From positions 37,353 through 101,352 of the forward strand of contig NZ_BAMW01000082.1 in assembly GCF_000963945.1 (NCBI RefSeq): DNA of 64,000 nucleotides. The letters are read 5' to 3'. The notes below the pieces were generated by a model. The model did not search any database, had not been told where the DNA came from, and saw nothing but the letters and a program-made list of their open reading frames with translations. A program made the translations under genes and the position numbers. This DNA comes from Acetobacter indonesiensis (lineage in GTDB: Bacteria > Pseudomonadota > Alphaproteobacteria > Acetobacterales > Acetobacteraceae). Every line of letters begins with the position of its first letter. Position 1 is the stretch's first letter. Shown one piece after another: positions 1-9,669 of this stretch.

Positions 1-8
1 TGCCAGTT

Positions 9-431
9 GTGCATATCTGTGTGACGTGTCGTCGCGGCGGCCCTGCCATGGATACGCCGCCGGGTGCGCAACTTTATGACCGGCTGGTTGCGCTTCTGGC
101 GCAGGAAGAGGCACATCCTGACGGTTCACAGTATTGCGATGGTGGAATTGCGGGGGCTGACGGTGTCACGCGAGAAATTCCGGTAATTGTAAAACCAGTC
201 CAATGTCTGGCGGCCTGTGACCGGGGCTGCACAGCCGCTATTGCCATGCACGGCCACTGGACGTGGCTTTTAGGCCATCTGGGGCCAGAAAAGGCGGAAG
301 ACCTGCTTGTGTATGCCCGTCTCTATGCAGCCTCTAAAAAAGGGACTGTCATGCCATCGCGGCGTCCGGCCTCGCTTTCTGATATGGTGCTTGGGCGCGT
401 GCCTGCATCACTTTACCAAGAACAGGAATAA
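9..431 (+). CDS. DUF1636 family metal-binding protein (start uncertain)
   Basis: Small cysteine-containing protein of the DUF1636 family, which recurs beside cobW in alphaproteobacterial cobalamin loci. An N-terminal HICVTCRRG and a central CLAACDRGC give a four-cysteine pattern like thioredoxin-like ferredoxins, so binding of a metal or an Fe-S cluster is plausible. No reaction is established. The frame is open to the left edge of the window, so the GTG at position 9 may not be the true start. The stop lies 3 bases before the cobW start, so the two are almost certainly one operon. I infer an accessory role in metal handling for cobalt insertion. Confidence 0.75.
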   Translation: MHICVTCRRGGPAMDTPPGAQLYDRLVALLAQEEAHPDGSQYCDGGIAGADGVTREIPVIVKPVQCLAACDRGCTAAIAMHGHWTWLLGHLGPEKAEDLLVYARLYAASKKGTVMPSRRPASLSDMVLGRVPASLYQEQE

Positions 432-434
432 GTC

Positions 435-1484
435 ATGAGTGCTGCTTCTACCCGTAGGGTTCCGGTCACCATCATCACAGGTTTTCTGGGGGCCGGGAAA
501 ACCACCCTGCTGCGCCATATTCTGCAAAAAGCGCAGGGCCACCGTATTGCCGTTGTGGTAAACGAATTTGGGTCACTAGGCATTGATGGCGATATTCTGC
601 GCGGGTGCGGGATAGAAGGTTGCCGTGATGATGATATTGTCGAACTGACCAATGGCTGCCTGTGTTGCACCGTAGCAGATGACTTTCTACCCACCATGGA
701 AGCCTTGCTTGATCGGGCAGACCCACCCGAACACGTTGTGATTGAAACATCCGGTCTGGCGCTGCCCAAACCGTTGCTGAAAGCCTTTGGCTGGCCGACG
801 GTGCGTGGGCGCATGACGGTAGATGGCGTGGTAACCGTGCTTGACGCCCCCGCAGTGGCTTCAGGCCGTTTTGCGGATGACCCGGAAGCCGTGGCCAAAC
901 AGCGCGAAGCTGACCCGTCGCTTGATCATGACAATCCGTTGGCCGAGGTATTTGAAGACCAGTTAAATGCGGCCGATCTGATTGTGCTGAACAAGACAGA
1001 CCTGCTGGATGCTGCGGCACTGGATGCTGTGGAAAAACAGATTCAGAAGCTGGTTCCTCGGCCTTTGCAGATTTTGCGGGCCAGCGAAGGCAAGGTTGAC
1101 CCTGCTGTGCTGCTGGGTGTTGGCGCAGAAGCAGAGGCCGATCTGGACTCTCGCCCGTCGCATCATGATGCAGAAGATGGTGACCATGAGCACGATGATT
1201 TTGAAAGCTTTGTCGCCACAGTGCCAGAACAGAACAGCGTGGAAGAGTTTCTGACCATTTTGCAGGATGTTGCGCGCAAATATGACGTGCTGCGTATGAA
1301 AGGCTTTGCCGCAGTGGCGGGTAAACCCATGCGTCTGGCTGTGCAGGGGGTGGGTGTGCGGTTCCGGCATGAATTTGATCGCCCGCTTCAGGCAGGAGAA
1401 GACCGGACCGGACGAATTGTGGTGATTGGCCAGAAGGGTCTGAAGGAAGCGGCCATCAAGTCCGAACTGGCGAAAACTGCCTGA
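435..1484 (+). CDS. cobW: Cobalamin biosynthesis protein CobW (G3E GTPase metallochaperone)
   Basis: COG0523/G3E-family GTPase thought to deliver cobalt to the CobN-containing chelatase. Walker A is GFLGAGKT at residues 16-23. The family metal motif CLCC lies at residues 75-78, an NKTD guanine-specificity motif follows near residue 183, and a histidine/aspartate-rich stretch (HHDAEDGDHEHDD) near residues 240-252 probably binds metal. The C-terminal CobW_C domain is present. At 349 residues it is of normal length. AGGAATAAG sits just upstream of the ATG. The gene lies between the DUF1636 gene and cobN, the usual aerobic-pathway arrangement. Confidence 0.95.
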   Translation: MSAASTRRVPVTIITGFLGAGKTTLLRHILQKAQGHRIAVVVNEFGSLGIDGDILRGCGIEGCRDDDIVELTNGCLCCTVADDFLPTMEALLDRADPPEHVVIETSGLALPKPLLKAFGWPTVRGRMTVDGVVTVLDAPAVASGRFADDPEAVAKQREADPSLDHDNPLAEVFEDQLNAADLIVLNKTDLLDAAALDAVEKQIQKLVPRPLQILRASEGKVDPAVLLGVGAEAEADLDSRPSHHDAEDGDHEHDDFESFVATVPEQNSVEEFLTILQDVARKYDVLRMKGFAAVAGKPMRLAVQGVGVRFRHEFDRPLQAGEDRTGRIVVIGQKGLKEAAIKSELAKTA

Positions 1485-1523
1485 TAGGAAAGCACGGGGC
1501 GTCAAGTAGGGTCAGGCAGTTTC

Positions 1524-4500
1524 ATGCATTTGCTGGTTCGGGAAAATCGCACGATTGATGAGCAGGACGAGGCAGAAGACCTCGGCCTGCCATCGGCTGA
1601 TCTGGTGGTCCTCTCTTTCACTGAGAGCGATCTGTTAGGGCTGCGATACGCCCACGCCCGCTTGCAAGCGGATGCTGAAGACGGTCAGACACTCCCCAGC
1701 TTGCAGGTCACGCATCTGGCCCGACTGCGACACCCGATGTCGGTTGATCTGTATCTGGAGACCACGCTTGAAAAAGCGCGGTGTGTGGTCGTTCGGTTAC
1801 TGGGGGGGGTGGAATATTGGCGCTATGGGGCTGAAGAACTGGCAGCATGGTGCCGCGAGCACAAAGTGCCATTGGCCCTGCTTCCCGGTGACTGTGTTCA
1901 GACCCAGGGCGCTCAGGCTATCGCGCGTGACCCTGCTGCAATCGGCGATTACGCCAGCCCTGCTATGGACGATGAAGGAGCATTGGCTGCTCTCTCAACA
2001 GTGTCGGCTGAAATACGGTCCAGACTAACCGGTTTTTTCCGTCACGGTGGCCCCCAGAATATGATGAAGGCGCTGCGTCTTATGGGTGCCGTGGCCGGGC
2101 TTAATGACGATGCGGCAGACCAACCAGCAGACCTTCCCTCATGGGGTCTGTATCGTACCGTGCAGGCGCGCTCAGTTGTTGCATTCCCTGCTGATGCGGC
2201 CAAAGCGTTTGCTGTTCCTGATTTGCCAGAGGGTGCCACAGCGCGGGCTGTTCTGGTTTTTTATCGCGCTCATCTTCTGGTCAGTGACTGTGCGGCACTG
2301 GATGCTCTGGCAGATTATCTGGCGGCGCAGGGCTGCACGGTTGATCTGCTGTTTGTCACATCCCTGAAAGATGCGGCAGTTGCATCGGGTATTGCTGGGT
2401 TTCTGCACACAACACAGCCGGATATTATTCTTAATGGGACAGTGTTTTCTTCAAAAAATCAGAACGGTATCTCTCCATTAACCAGTATCGGCACACCTAT
2501 TCTGCAACTGTTGCAACCCAATGCAACATACGCGGTGTGGGCGCGCAGCCCTCGCGGCCTGTCGCGTTCTGACTTGGCCATGCAGGTTGTGCTACCAGAA
2601 CTTGATGGATCTATTGCAACCCTTCCACTTTCCTTTCGTGAAGAGGTGCAGACAGGCCAACCGGGCCGCCGCGAGCCTTATCTGCCGGGTATAGAGCAGA
2701 CAGCCGCCCGTGCGCTGGCATGGATACGATTGCGGAAACTGCCTGCTGATGAAAAACGACTTGCGATTGTGGTGTCAGATTACCCCGGAGCCGGATTGCA
2801 GCAGGAGAGCGGGCATGTCGCCCATGCCGTGGGGCTGGATGCTTTTGCAAGCCTTCACTCTATTCTAACGAATTTAAAACAGGAGAATTATTCACTGGGG
2901 TCCGGTGCGCTCCCCAACCAGAAAGACCTCACAAAAGCCCTCACAGATGCACCGGTTCAAAGCCTGCTATCGGTCGAAGACTATAAAAAACTGACGGCAA
3001 AACTGGATGATAGCCTGATGGCAAAAGTCCATGCCGCATGGGGCGAGCCGGAGCAGGATCGTGCTGTCCAGAATACTCAGTTCTGTCTGCGTGTTTTAAA
3101 ACTCGGAAACGTGATGGTTGCTGTGCAGCCTGACCGGGCAGCCAGTGCAGAGCGGAAGGCGCTGTATCATGACCCGGATAGCCCGCCGTGCCACGCCTAT
3201 ATCGCTTTTTATTTGTGGCTCCAGCATGTTTGGCGGTGTGATGCACTGGTGCATTTGGGCACCCACGGCACTCTTGAATGGTTACCGGGAAAAGCCGCAG
3301 CATTGTCTCCTTCCTGCGCGGCGGCGGCTTTGACGGGGGCCATGCCTGTAATTTACCCGTTTATTGTAAATAATCCGGGTGAAGCCGCAGCAGCTAAACG
3401 CCGACTGGGGGCTGTTATCATCGGGCACATGACGCCGCCCGTCATGCAGGCCGAACTGTCAGCAGACATGCAGGTCCTGGAACGCCTGATTGATGAATAT
3501 GCCGAGGCAGACGGCCTTGACCCCAGACGCGGTGCTTTGCTGCGTAAGGATATCCTCAATCAAGCTGCCCGCACCGGCTTGCTGTCAGAAAGCGGTGTGC
3601 GCCCCGGTGATGAGGATGAAGCCGAAGCATTGGCGCGGCTGGATGCGTATTTGTGTGATGTAAAAGACCTGCAAATACGCGATGGTTTACATATTTTTGG
3701 AAAACCCGCACCTAAAGCAAAGGCATTGGTGGATGCCATTGAACAGGCCTGTTCAGGGAGTGAGTGTTCGCCAGAGTCACAGCCTGATTATTTAGTAAAA
3801 AGGTTAGAGATAGAAAGAAAGATTGCGGCCAGTTCTTCCGCAGAAGCCAACGCTTTAGGCGATGCCTTGGCGGGACGGTTTGTGGCCGCTGGTCCGGCTG
3901 GTGCCCCGACACGGGGGCGTGTCGATGTGCTGCCAACCGGGCGCAACCTGTTCACGATTGACCCACGCGCGCTGCCCACGCCGTCTGCCATGCTGCTGGC
4001 AGCTAAAATGGAAAAGCTGCTGTTAACCCGGAACCTTCAGGAACAAGGTGAGCCTCTGACCCATCTGGTCATGGATTTATGGGGGGCAGCCAGTTTGCGC
4101 ACGGGCGGCGAGGACATGGCGCTGGCCCTGCGACTTATGGGGGTTACGGTGCAGCGCGCTGCGGGTACGGGGCATGTCAGCGGCTTTGAAATTATTCCTC
4201 TGCCCGTGCTTGATCGCTCCCGTGTAGATGTCACACTTCGTATTTCGGGCCTGTTCCGCGATGCCTTCCCGGATCAGATTGCTTTGTTTGATCAGGTTGT
4301 CTCTGCCGTTGCGGCCCGTGATGAACCGCTCGAATGGAACCCTTTGGCTGCGGCTGTGAAGGGGCTTGAAGGGGAAGCACGCATACGGGCATCGGCCCGC
4401 ATATTTGGTGCGGCATCAGGCACATATGGCACAGGCGTAGAAAAATCTCTGCAGCAGGGTGGGTGGCAGACGCAGGCTGATCTGGGTCACGCGTGGCTGG

Positions 4501-5138
4501 ATGGGTCAGCATGGACTTATGGAGGTGGCCGGGATGGACAACAGGATGCAGACACGTTGGCCAGCCTTCTGGGCCAAGCCAATGCCATCCTGCATGTGCA
4601 GGATCATGCGGAAACAGACATGCTGGAAAGCCCCGACAATGCTGCGCATGAAGGCGGTCTGGCCGCTGCGGCAGCGGTTGCGGGTGGCCAACCTGCGCAA
4701 TGGCATGGGGATACATCGCGACCTGAAGCCCCAAAACTTCGTGCCACGGCACAGGAGGTCGCTCGCGTTGTAAGGGGCAGGCTGGCTAACCCCCGCTGGA
4801 TAAAGGGTATGCAGCGGCACGGCTATGCCGGTGCGGCGGAACTGGCGCGTGGGCTGGATGCGCTACACGGCTTTGCCGCTACTCTGCCAGAACGATTTGA
4901 TCAGCAGTTTGACCTGGTTTTTTCGGCCACCCTCGGGAACGAAGAGTGTGATGCTTTTTTGCAAGACACCAACCCAGCCGCCCGTGCTGCAATGTGTCGT
5001 CGTTTTGTTGACGCGTGGCAGCGGGGGCTGTGGCACCCCAAAAGCAACAGCGTGATCCACACCTTAGAGACATCCGCGCAGAAGCAACCCCTAGCTTCTG
5101 ATACGGCAAAACAGAAAAACAGAACGGTGGCCCCATGA
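1524..5138 (+). CDS. cobN: Aerobic cobaltochelatase large subunit CobN
   Basis: Large CobN/magnesium-chelatase H-type subunit, 1204 residues, near the usual 1200-1280. It binds hydrogenobyrinic acid a,c-diamide and inserts Co2+ with the ATPase subunits CobS and CobT (chelatase), which are not in this window. Recognisable blocks include VHLGTHGTLEWLPGK near residues 575-590, the family's conserved HGTLEWLPGK segment, and GTYGTGVEKSL near residue 970. The order cobW-cobN and the cobalamin neighbours argue against the chlorophyll homologue BchH. The 3' end overlaps the next gene by 4 bases (ATGA), indicating translational coupling. Confidence 0.96.
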   Translation: MHLLVRENRTIDEQDEAEDLGLPSADLVVLSFTESDLLGLRYAHARLQADAEDGQTLPSLQVTHLARLRHPMSVDLYLETTLEKARCVVVRLLGGVEYWRYGAEELAAWCREHKVPLALLPGDCVQTQGAQAIARDPAAIGDYASPAMDDEGALAALSTVSAEIRSRLTGFFRHGGPQNMMKALRLMGAVAGLNDDAADQPADLPSWGLYRTVQARSVVAFPADAAKAFAVPDLPEGATARAVLVFYRAHLLVSDCAALDALADYLAAQGCTVDLLFVTSLKDAAVASGIAGFLHTTQPDIILNGTVFSSKNQNGISPLTSIGTPILQLLQPNATYAVWARSPRGLSRSDLAMQVVLPELDGSIATLPLSFREEVQTGQPGRREPYLPGIEQTAARALAWIRLRKLPADEKRLAIVVSDYPGAGLQQESGHVAHAVGLDAFASLHSILTNLKQENYSLGSGALPNQKDLTKALTDAPVQSLLSVEDYKKLTAKLDDSLMAKVHAAWGEPEQDRAVQNTQFCLRVLKLGNVMVAVQPDRAASAERKALYHDPDSPPCHAYIAFYLWLQHVWRCDALVHLGTHGTLEWLPGKAAALSPSCAAAALTGAMPVIYPFIVNNPGEAAAAKRRLGAVIIGHMTPPVMQAELSADMQVLERLIDEYAEADGLDPRRGALLRKDILNQAARTGLLSESGVRPGDEDEAEALARLDAYLCDVKDLQIRDGLHIFGKPAPKAKALVDAIEQACSGSECSPESQPDYLVKRLEIERKIAASSSAEANALGDALAGRFVAAGPAGAPTRGRVDVLPTGRNLFTIDPRALPTPSAMLLAAKMEKLLLTRNLQEQGEPLTHLVMDLWGAASLRTGGEDMALALRLMGVTVQRAAGTGHVSGFEIIPLPVLDRSRVDVTLRISGLFRDAFPDQIALFDQVVSAVAARDEPLEWNPLAAAVKGLEGEARIRASARIFGAASGTYGTGVEKSLQQGGWQTQADLGHAWLDGSAWTYGGGRDGQQDADTLASLLGQANAILHVQDHAETDMLESPDNAAHEGGLAAAAAVAGGQPAQWHGDTSRPEAPKLRATAQEVARVVRGRLANPRWIKGMQRHGYAGAAELARGLDALHGFAATLPERFDQQFDLVFSATLGNEECDAFLQDTNPAARAAMCRRFVDAWQRGLWHPKSNSVIHTLETSAQKQPLASDTAKQKNRTVAP

Positions 5139-6472
5139 CTGCACGCGCCATTATGGTGGCTGCCCCGCGTTCAGGTGGTGGCAAGACAACGGTGACACTC
5201 GCCCTTTTAGCAGCTCTGAAACGGCGTGGCTTGCGGGTTGGGGCGGCAAAAACAGGCCCGGATTATATTGATCCCGCTTTTCACGCTGCTATTACGGGGC
5301 GGCCAGGACTGAATCTGGATAGCTGGTGTATGCCGCCCGCGTTGCTCGGCGCAACAATGCAGGCGGCCCAGCAGGATGTGGACGTGGTGATTGTGGAATC
5401 TGCCATGGGCCTGTTCGATGGTCTGGTGGAGCCCAAAGGGGCGCGGGGCTCACCGGCGGATATTGCGGCCGGTTTTGGTATTCCTGTTGTTCTGGTGCTG
5501 GATGTTTCAGGGCAGGGGCAATCTGTTGGCCCTATCGCAAAGGGCTTTGCAACATGGCAGCCTGATGTGCACATTGCGGGTGTTGTTGTGAATAGAGTGG
5601 CTTCTGCTCGGCACGCGGGCCTGACAGAAGGCGCGATTACAGCGGCCGGTCTGCCAGTGTTTGGCACCTTGATGCGTCAGGCCGGAACCCCTTTGCCCGA
5701 GCGTCACCTAGGGTTGGTGCAGGCGCGTGAGCACGGAGGATTGGCAGACTGGCTGGAAAAACTGGCAGACAAGGCAGAACAGGAACTAGACTTGGACGCC
5801 ATTTTGGCTGCTGCAACCGTATTACCAGATTTGGCTTCTGTGGTTGACCAAAGTGCGGCGGCCTTTGTGCCCCCACCCGGTCAACGGATTGCCGTGGCGG
5901 ATGATGATGCGTTTTCGTTTCTGTATGGGCATCTGTCGTTGTTCTGGCGTCAGACAGGGGCAGAATTACTGCCGTTTTCACCTTTGGCTGATGAAGCGCC
6001 GGATCCGTCCTGCGATGTCTGCTGGTTACCCGGTGGATACCCTGAACTGCATGCTGGCCGATTGGCGCAGTCACAAAACTTTCATGCCGGTTTGCGTTCC
6101 TTTGCACAAAAACACCCTGTGCATGGGGAATGTGGGGGCTTTATGGTGCTGGGGGGGGCTCTGGAAGATGCTGATGGTACCGTTCACGCCATGACCGGGC
6201 TGCTTGGCCACCAGACGTCTTTTGCAAAGCGTAAGCTGCATCTTGGTTATCGTGAAGCGACGTTGGTAGCAGATTGTGCCGTGGGTAAAGCAGGCACCCG
6301 TTTGCGCGGGCATGAATTCCATTATGCATCGGTGCTGGATGCGGGTGACGACCTGCCGCTTGCGGACTTACGAGCAGGGGACGGCACACCATTAGGCGCA
6401 TGTGGCGGTAGGCGTGGTCTGGTTTCAGGCTCGTTTTTTCATGTTCTGGCACGCGTCAACACAGAGGCGTGA
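5135..6472 (+). CDS. cobB: Cobyrinate / hydrogenobyrinate a,c-diamide synthase (CobB/CbiA)
   Basis: ATP- and glutamine-dependent amidation of carboxylates a and c of the corrin ring. An N-terminal dethiobiotin-synthetase-like ATPase carries RSGGGKTTV near residues 9-18. The C-terminal class I glutamine amidotransferase domain has HGECGGFM with nucleophile Cys333 and a later GHEFHYAS containing the triad histidine. The 445-residue length is typical. The start overlaps cobN by 4 bases, so it is in the same operon. Symbol follows Pseudomonas denitrificans usage; cbiA is the anaerobic-pathway name. Confidence 0.95.
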   Translation: MTARAIMVAAPRSGGGKTTVTLALLAALKRRGLRVGAAKTGPDYIDPAFHAAITGRPGLNLDSWCMPPALLGATMQAAQQDVDVVIVESAMGLFDGLVEPKGARGSPADIAAGFGIPVVLVLDVSGQGQSVGPIAKGFATWQPDVHIAGVVVNRVASARHAGLTEGAITAAGLPVFGTLMRQAGTPLPERHLGLVQAREHGGLADWLEKLADKAEQELDLDAILAAATVLPDLASVVDQSAAAFVPPPGQRIAVADDDAFSFLYGHLSLFWRQTGAELLPFSPLADEAPDPSCDVCWLPGGYPELHAGRLAQSQNFHAGLRSFAQKHPVHGECGGFMVLGGALEDADGTVHAMTGLLGHQTSFAKRKLHLGYREATLVADCAVGKAGTRLRGHEFHYASVLDAGDDLPLADLRAGDGTPLGACGGRRGLVSGSFFHVLARVNTEA

Positions 6473-6556
6473 CGTGATGCCATTCTGCTTCATAACGGCT
6501 TTGCCAAAAAACAGGGACCCTATGGGTATGATCCTGCGTTGTGTGCCCGTAAGGTA

Positions 6557-6590
6557 GTCTGACGCTGGGTCGTGTCAGACAATTTTGTCT
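6557..6590 (+). terminator. Weak terminator-like hairpin between cobB and the phosphatase gene
   Basis: GTCTGAC (6557-6563) and GTCAGAC (6574-6580) form a perfect 7-bp stem around a 10-base loop, followed by AATTTTGTCT. The downstream T-run is short, so this may be partial attenuation or chance. It is the only notable structure in the 149-base gap that separates cobB from the next gene in an otherwise tightly packed operon. Confidence 0.3.
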
Positions 6591-6621
6591 AAGGCGGGTC
6601 TGAAAGCCCAAGGAGAGAAAA

Positions 6622-7209
6622 ATGGCACAGTCTTTCCCTGTTTTGTTGGTCCGTCATGCGCCGGTACAATTACCGGACGGCGTTTGCTATGGGCGTCAGG
6701 ATGTTGCGCTGCGCCCCGGGTGGGAGGGACTGGCTTCCGGGTTGGCGGTTTTGGCACAGGGGGCGGTTTGCCGCGTTCTTTATAGCTCGCCCGCCAGACG
6801 GTGCCGTGAAATGGCCCATAAACTGGCAGCCGCTACTGGCATGGAACTGAAAATTGATGACCGGCTGGCTGAAATTGATTTCGGCCACTGGGAGGGTATG
6901 AACTGGCATGACATAAGCCGTACCCAGTTGGATGAGTGGGCGGCTGACCCTGCGGGCTTTGCGCCACCGGGTGGCGAGAGTGGAATGGCATTAAGCCAGC
7001 GGGCGCGGGCTTTTTGGCAAGACGTAAAACAGGCGGGTGTTCCGGCATGCGTGTTGTCTCATGGTGGGCCGTTGCGGGTTTTAAGTGCTTTGGCCGGGGG
7101 CAGGCAGCCTGAACTTCTGGCCCCGTCTATGCCACAGGGGTCAGCCCGGTTGTTCATGGTGCCACAGCAGCACAGCATCTCTGTCACAACCCTGCAGGCA
7201 GCAGAATAG
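6622..7209 (+). CDS. Histidine phosphatase, probable alpha-ribazole phosphatase
   Basis: Branch-1 histidine phosphatase of 195 residues. The phospho-acceptor is in LLVRHAP (Arg11-His12), followed by SSPARRCREMA, an AEIDFGHWEGM block and the second catalytic histidine in LSHGGPLRV (His147). All four expected catalytic elements are present. Within a cobalamin operon the likely role is removal of the 5' phosphate from alpha-ribazole-5'-phosphate or adenosylcobalamin-5'-phosphate. Specificity is inferred from context. The start is supported by AAGGAGA about 9 bases upstream. Confidence 0.85.
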   Translation: MAQSFPVLLVRHAPVQLPDGVCYGRQDVALRPGWEGLASGLAVLAQGAVCRVLYSSPARRCREMAHKLAAATGMELKIDDRLAEIDFGHWEGMNWHDISRTQLDEWAADPAGFAPPGGESGMALSQRARAFWQDVKQAGVPACVLSHGGPLRVLSALAGGRQPELLAPSMPQGSARLFMVPQQHSISVTTLQAAE

Positions 7210-7217
7210 AGTTTTCC

Positions 7218-7253
7218 ATGACAGACCGATTAGTAAGAAAATATTTTCCATGA
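7218..7253 (+). CDS. Possible 11-codon upstream minicistron before cobO
   Basis: ATG at 7218 opens [11 protein letters not shown] and stops at TGA 7251-7253, which overlaps the cobO start ATG (7250) as ATGA. The 14-mer TTTTCCATGACAGA occurs at 7212-7225 and again at 7244-7257, so the cobO start region looks duplicated. It may be a coupled leader peptide or a leftover of a small duplication. There is no evidence of function. Confidence 0.2.
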   Translation: MTDRLVRKYFP

Positions 7254-7876
7254 CAGAGCGTTCTTCAAACCCGCAGCAGAATGAACAGACCCGCCACCGG
7301 GAAAAAATGCAGAAACGGAAAGCCGTGCAAGATCAGGAGGTCGCGTCGAAATCCATCGAAAAGGGCCTGCTAATGGTTAATACCGGCCCAGGTAAGGGAA
7401 AATCGACGGCTGCTTTTGGGCTTTTGTTACGCACACTGGGGTATGGACGCCGCGTTGTGGTGGTGCAGTTTATTAAAGGCGCATGGGATACAGGCGAGCG
7501 GCATGCACTGGAGCGGTTTGAAGATCTGGTCGAATGGCATGCTCTGGGCGAAGGCTTTACATGGGAAACACAGGATCGCACACGCGATATCGCTGCCTGT
7601 GAACGGGCATGGGCCGTGGCTAAAGCAGCCCTCGCACGCCCGGATGTCGCCCTTGTGGTGCTGGATGAACTGAATATTGCGCTACGTTATGACTATCTGC
7701 CAGTTACACAGGTTCTGGCAGACATTGCCGCCCGTGCAGCGGGACAGCATGTGGTTATCACCGGGCGCAACGCGAAGCCGGAACTGATAGAGGCCGCGGA
7801 CCTTGTTACTGAAATGGCGCTAGTGAAACATCATTTCAAAAACGGTGTTAAAGCACAGCAAGGGGTGGAATTTTGA
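7250..7876 (+). CDS. cobO: Cob(I)yrinic acid a,c-diamide adenosyltransferase
   Basis: CobO/BtuR-type corrinoid adenosyltransferase that transfers 5'-deoxyadenosyl from ATP to Co(I). The P-loop is [14 protein letters not shown], followed by [15 protein letters not shown] and the [10 protein letters not shown] block typical of the family. The start at 7250 gives 208 residues and the expected short polar N-terminus; the open frame continues further upstream but overlaps the phosphatase gene. Its stop overlaps the TTG start of cobQ. Conserved downstream partner of the amidation enzymes in aerobic cob operons. Confidence 0.94.
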   Translation: MTERSSNPQQNEQTRHREKMQKRKAVQDQEVASKSIEKGLLMVNTGPGKGKSTAAFGLLLRTLGYGRRVVVVQFIKGAWDTGERHALERFEDLVEWHALGEGFTWETQDRTRDIAACERAWAVAKAALARPDVALVVLDELNIALRYDYLPVTQVLADIAARAAGQHVVITGRNAKPELIEAADLVTEMALVKHHFKNGVKAQQGVEF

Positions 7877-9447
7877 GCGCACGGGTGCTCATGGTGCAGG
7901 GAACAGGGTCAAGTGTCGGTAAATCCACTCTGGTGGCAGGGTTGGCACGGGCTTACACGCGGCGTGGGTTAAGGGTTCTGCCATTCAAACCCCAAAATAT
8001 GTCGAACAATGCAGCCGTTACCCAAGATGGTGGAGAGATAGGCCGGGCGCAAGCGTTACAGGCCCGTGCCTGTGGTGTGCAACCTGAAACGGATATGAAC
8101 CCTGTTCTGTTAAAGCCGCAGGGGGAAACGGGTGCCCAATTAATCGTGCAGGGGCGCAAACTGAATACAGTGGCGGCTCGGGCGTATCAGAAAGAAAAAA
8201 ATAAGCTGTTACCGGCTGTTCTGGAAAGTTTTTATAGACTGGCTGAACGTGCTGATCTGATTCTGGTTGAAGGCGCTGGTTCTGCTTCTGAAGTAAACCT
8301 CCGGGCAAATGATATTGCCAATATGGGGTTTGCCCAAGCGGTCAATGCCCCTGTTGTGCTGGTGGGTGATATAGACCGCGGCGGGGTTATTGCCAGTCTG
8401 GTTGGTACACAGGTCGTGGTGGCAAAAGAAGATGCTGAGAAAATAAAAGCGTTTATTGTGAATAAAATGCGCGGTGATACCACATTATTTGAAGATGGAA
8501 TGGCGTTTATAGCAGACCGTACGGGGTGGTTGCCTTTGGGGGTCGTGCCAGACCTGCCCGCAGTCAGGCAACTGCCGGCGGAAGATGCGGCTGAGTTAAA
8601 AACAACTTTTGCATCTAATTATTTTCAAAAACCTGATGAAAAGACAATAACCGGCATAAGTAAATGCCCTAACCGTCTGCGTGTTGCGGTTCCCATTTTG
8701 CCTCTTATTGCCAATTTTGATGACCTTGACCCACTGCGGTCTGAACCGGGTGTAGAGCTTCTGCCAGTCATGCGCGGCGAACCATTCCCGGAGTGTGATC
8801 TGGTGATTCTCCCCGGTTCTAAAGGGACGCTTTCTGACCTCGCCTGTTTACGATCTGAAGGGTGGGATAAGGCTTTGGTAGCCCATGTTCAGCGTGGTGG
8901 ACACATTATGGGTCTGTGCGGTGGCTACCAGATGTTAGGCAAAAGCATTGCAGATTGGGCTGGTATAGAGGGTAATGCTGGGGAAAGCGCGGGCTTGGAC
9001 TTTCTTTCTGTTGAAACAATATTGCATAACGAAAAAACATTAGAAGAGAAAAAAGGCTTTTTAGCCAATACCTCTATCCCGGTGCATGGATACGAAATGC
9101 ACATAGGCGAAACATCCGGGCAAGACCGTAAGCGGCCATTATTAGTGCTGGATAATGAACCGGAAGGGGCTATTTCAGAAAATGGCCATATATATGGCAC
9201 CTACCTTCATGGTGTTTTTACAAACCGATCTGCACGGCTGGCGCTTTTGCAGCGTGCTGGCGGAATGGATTTTGCACCTGACGGCTTTTGGAGTCAGCGA
9301 GAGATATCTGGCCAGAAAATTTTAGTCCATTCCTCTTACGATGTGACCATAGAGAAAGCGCTTGATGCGTTAGCTGATCATCTGGAAACGCATCTTGATC
9401 TTGATGCGTTGCTTGCTCTGGCACAAAAACTCCTAGTCTATAGTTAG
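7873..9447 (+). CDS. cobQ: Cobyric acid synthase
   Basis: Amidates carboxylates b, d, e and g of adenosylcobyrinic acid a,c-diamide using glutamine and ATP. The N-terminal ATPase domain shows [14 protein letters not shown] and the family block [11 protein letters not shown]. The glutamine amidotransferase domain has LCGGYQML with nucleophile Cys349, then GYEMHIGET and GTYLHGVF. Length 524 is slightly above average. A TTG start overlapping the cobO stop is the best-placed initiator. Last gene of the plus-strand cobalamin run. Confidence 0.95.
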   Translation: MSARVLMVQGTGSSVGKSTLVAGLARAYTRRGLRVLPFKPQNMSNNAAVTQDGGEIGRAQALQARACGVQPETDMNPVLLKPQGETGAQLIVQGRKLNTVAARAYQKEKNKLLPAVLESFYRLAERADLILVEGAGSASEVNLRANDIANMGFAQAVNAPVVLVGDIDRGGVIASLVGTQVVVAKEDAEKIKAFIVNKMRGDTTLFEDGMAFIADRTGWLPLGVVPDLPAVRQLPAEDAAELKTTFASNYFQKPDEKTITGISKCPNRLRVAVPILPLIANFDDLDPLRSEPGVELLPVMRGEPFPECDLVILPGSKGTLSDLACLRSEGWDKALVAHVQRGGHIMGLCGGYQMLGKSIADWAGIEGNAGESAGLDFLSVETILHNEKTLEEKKGFLANTSIPVHGYEMHIGETSGQDRKRPLLVLDNEPEGAISENGHIYGTYLHGVFTNRSARLALLQRAGGMDFAPDGFWSQREISGQKILVHSSYDVTIEKALDALADHLETHLDLDALLALAQKLLVYS

Positions 9448-9565
9448 TTTTCCATCAGTATACGCCGCATTCTTTTTTTGACGTGTTTGAGCGTTTGAAA
9501 GCAGGACGCTTTATTCCCTGAAACAGCCACATTATTTTGGCTTCGGGTAAATCAAATAAACCCAT

Positions 9566-9607
9566 AAAAAAGGGTATGATGTTGGCATAGTTACCAGCAT
9601 CATACCC
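9566..9607 (-). terminator. Intrinsic terminator of the pdc operon (minus strand)
   Basis: GGGTATGATGTTGG (9572-9585) pairs with CCAGCATCATACCC (9594-9607) over 14 bp with one G-T wobble and an 8-base loop. On the minus strand it is followed directly by a run of six T (A-run at 9566-9571). It lies just past the MFS gene end and is a textbook rho-independent terminator for that strand. It has no T-run on the plus side, so it is less convincing for cobQ. Confidence 0.8.
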
Positions 9608-9669
9608 ATTCTAAAGACAGTCAGGCGGAGCCTGAATGCTCCTCTCCGTGAAACACTAAAGCAGAAAAA

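Noticed and set aside
413..1505. Long reverse-strand open frames across cobW (for example 475-1020 and 963-1505)
   Set aside because: They lie wholly inside a clear CobW gene, have no recognisable domains and arise from its codon bias.
1524..5138. CobN considered as magnesium chelatase BchH
   Set aside because: No bacteriochlorophyll genes are present; cobW, the amidases and the adenosyltransferase flank it.
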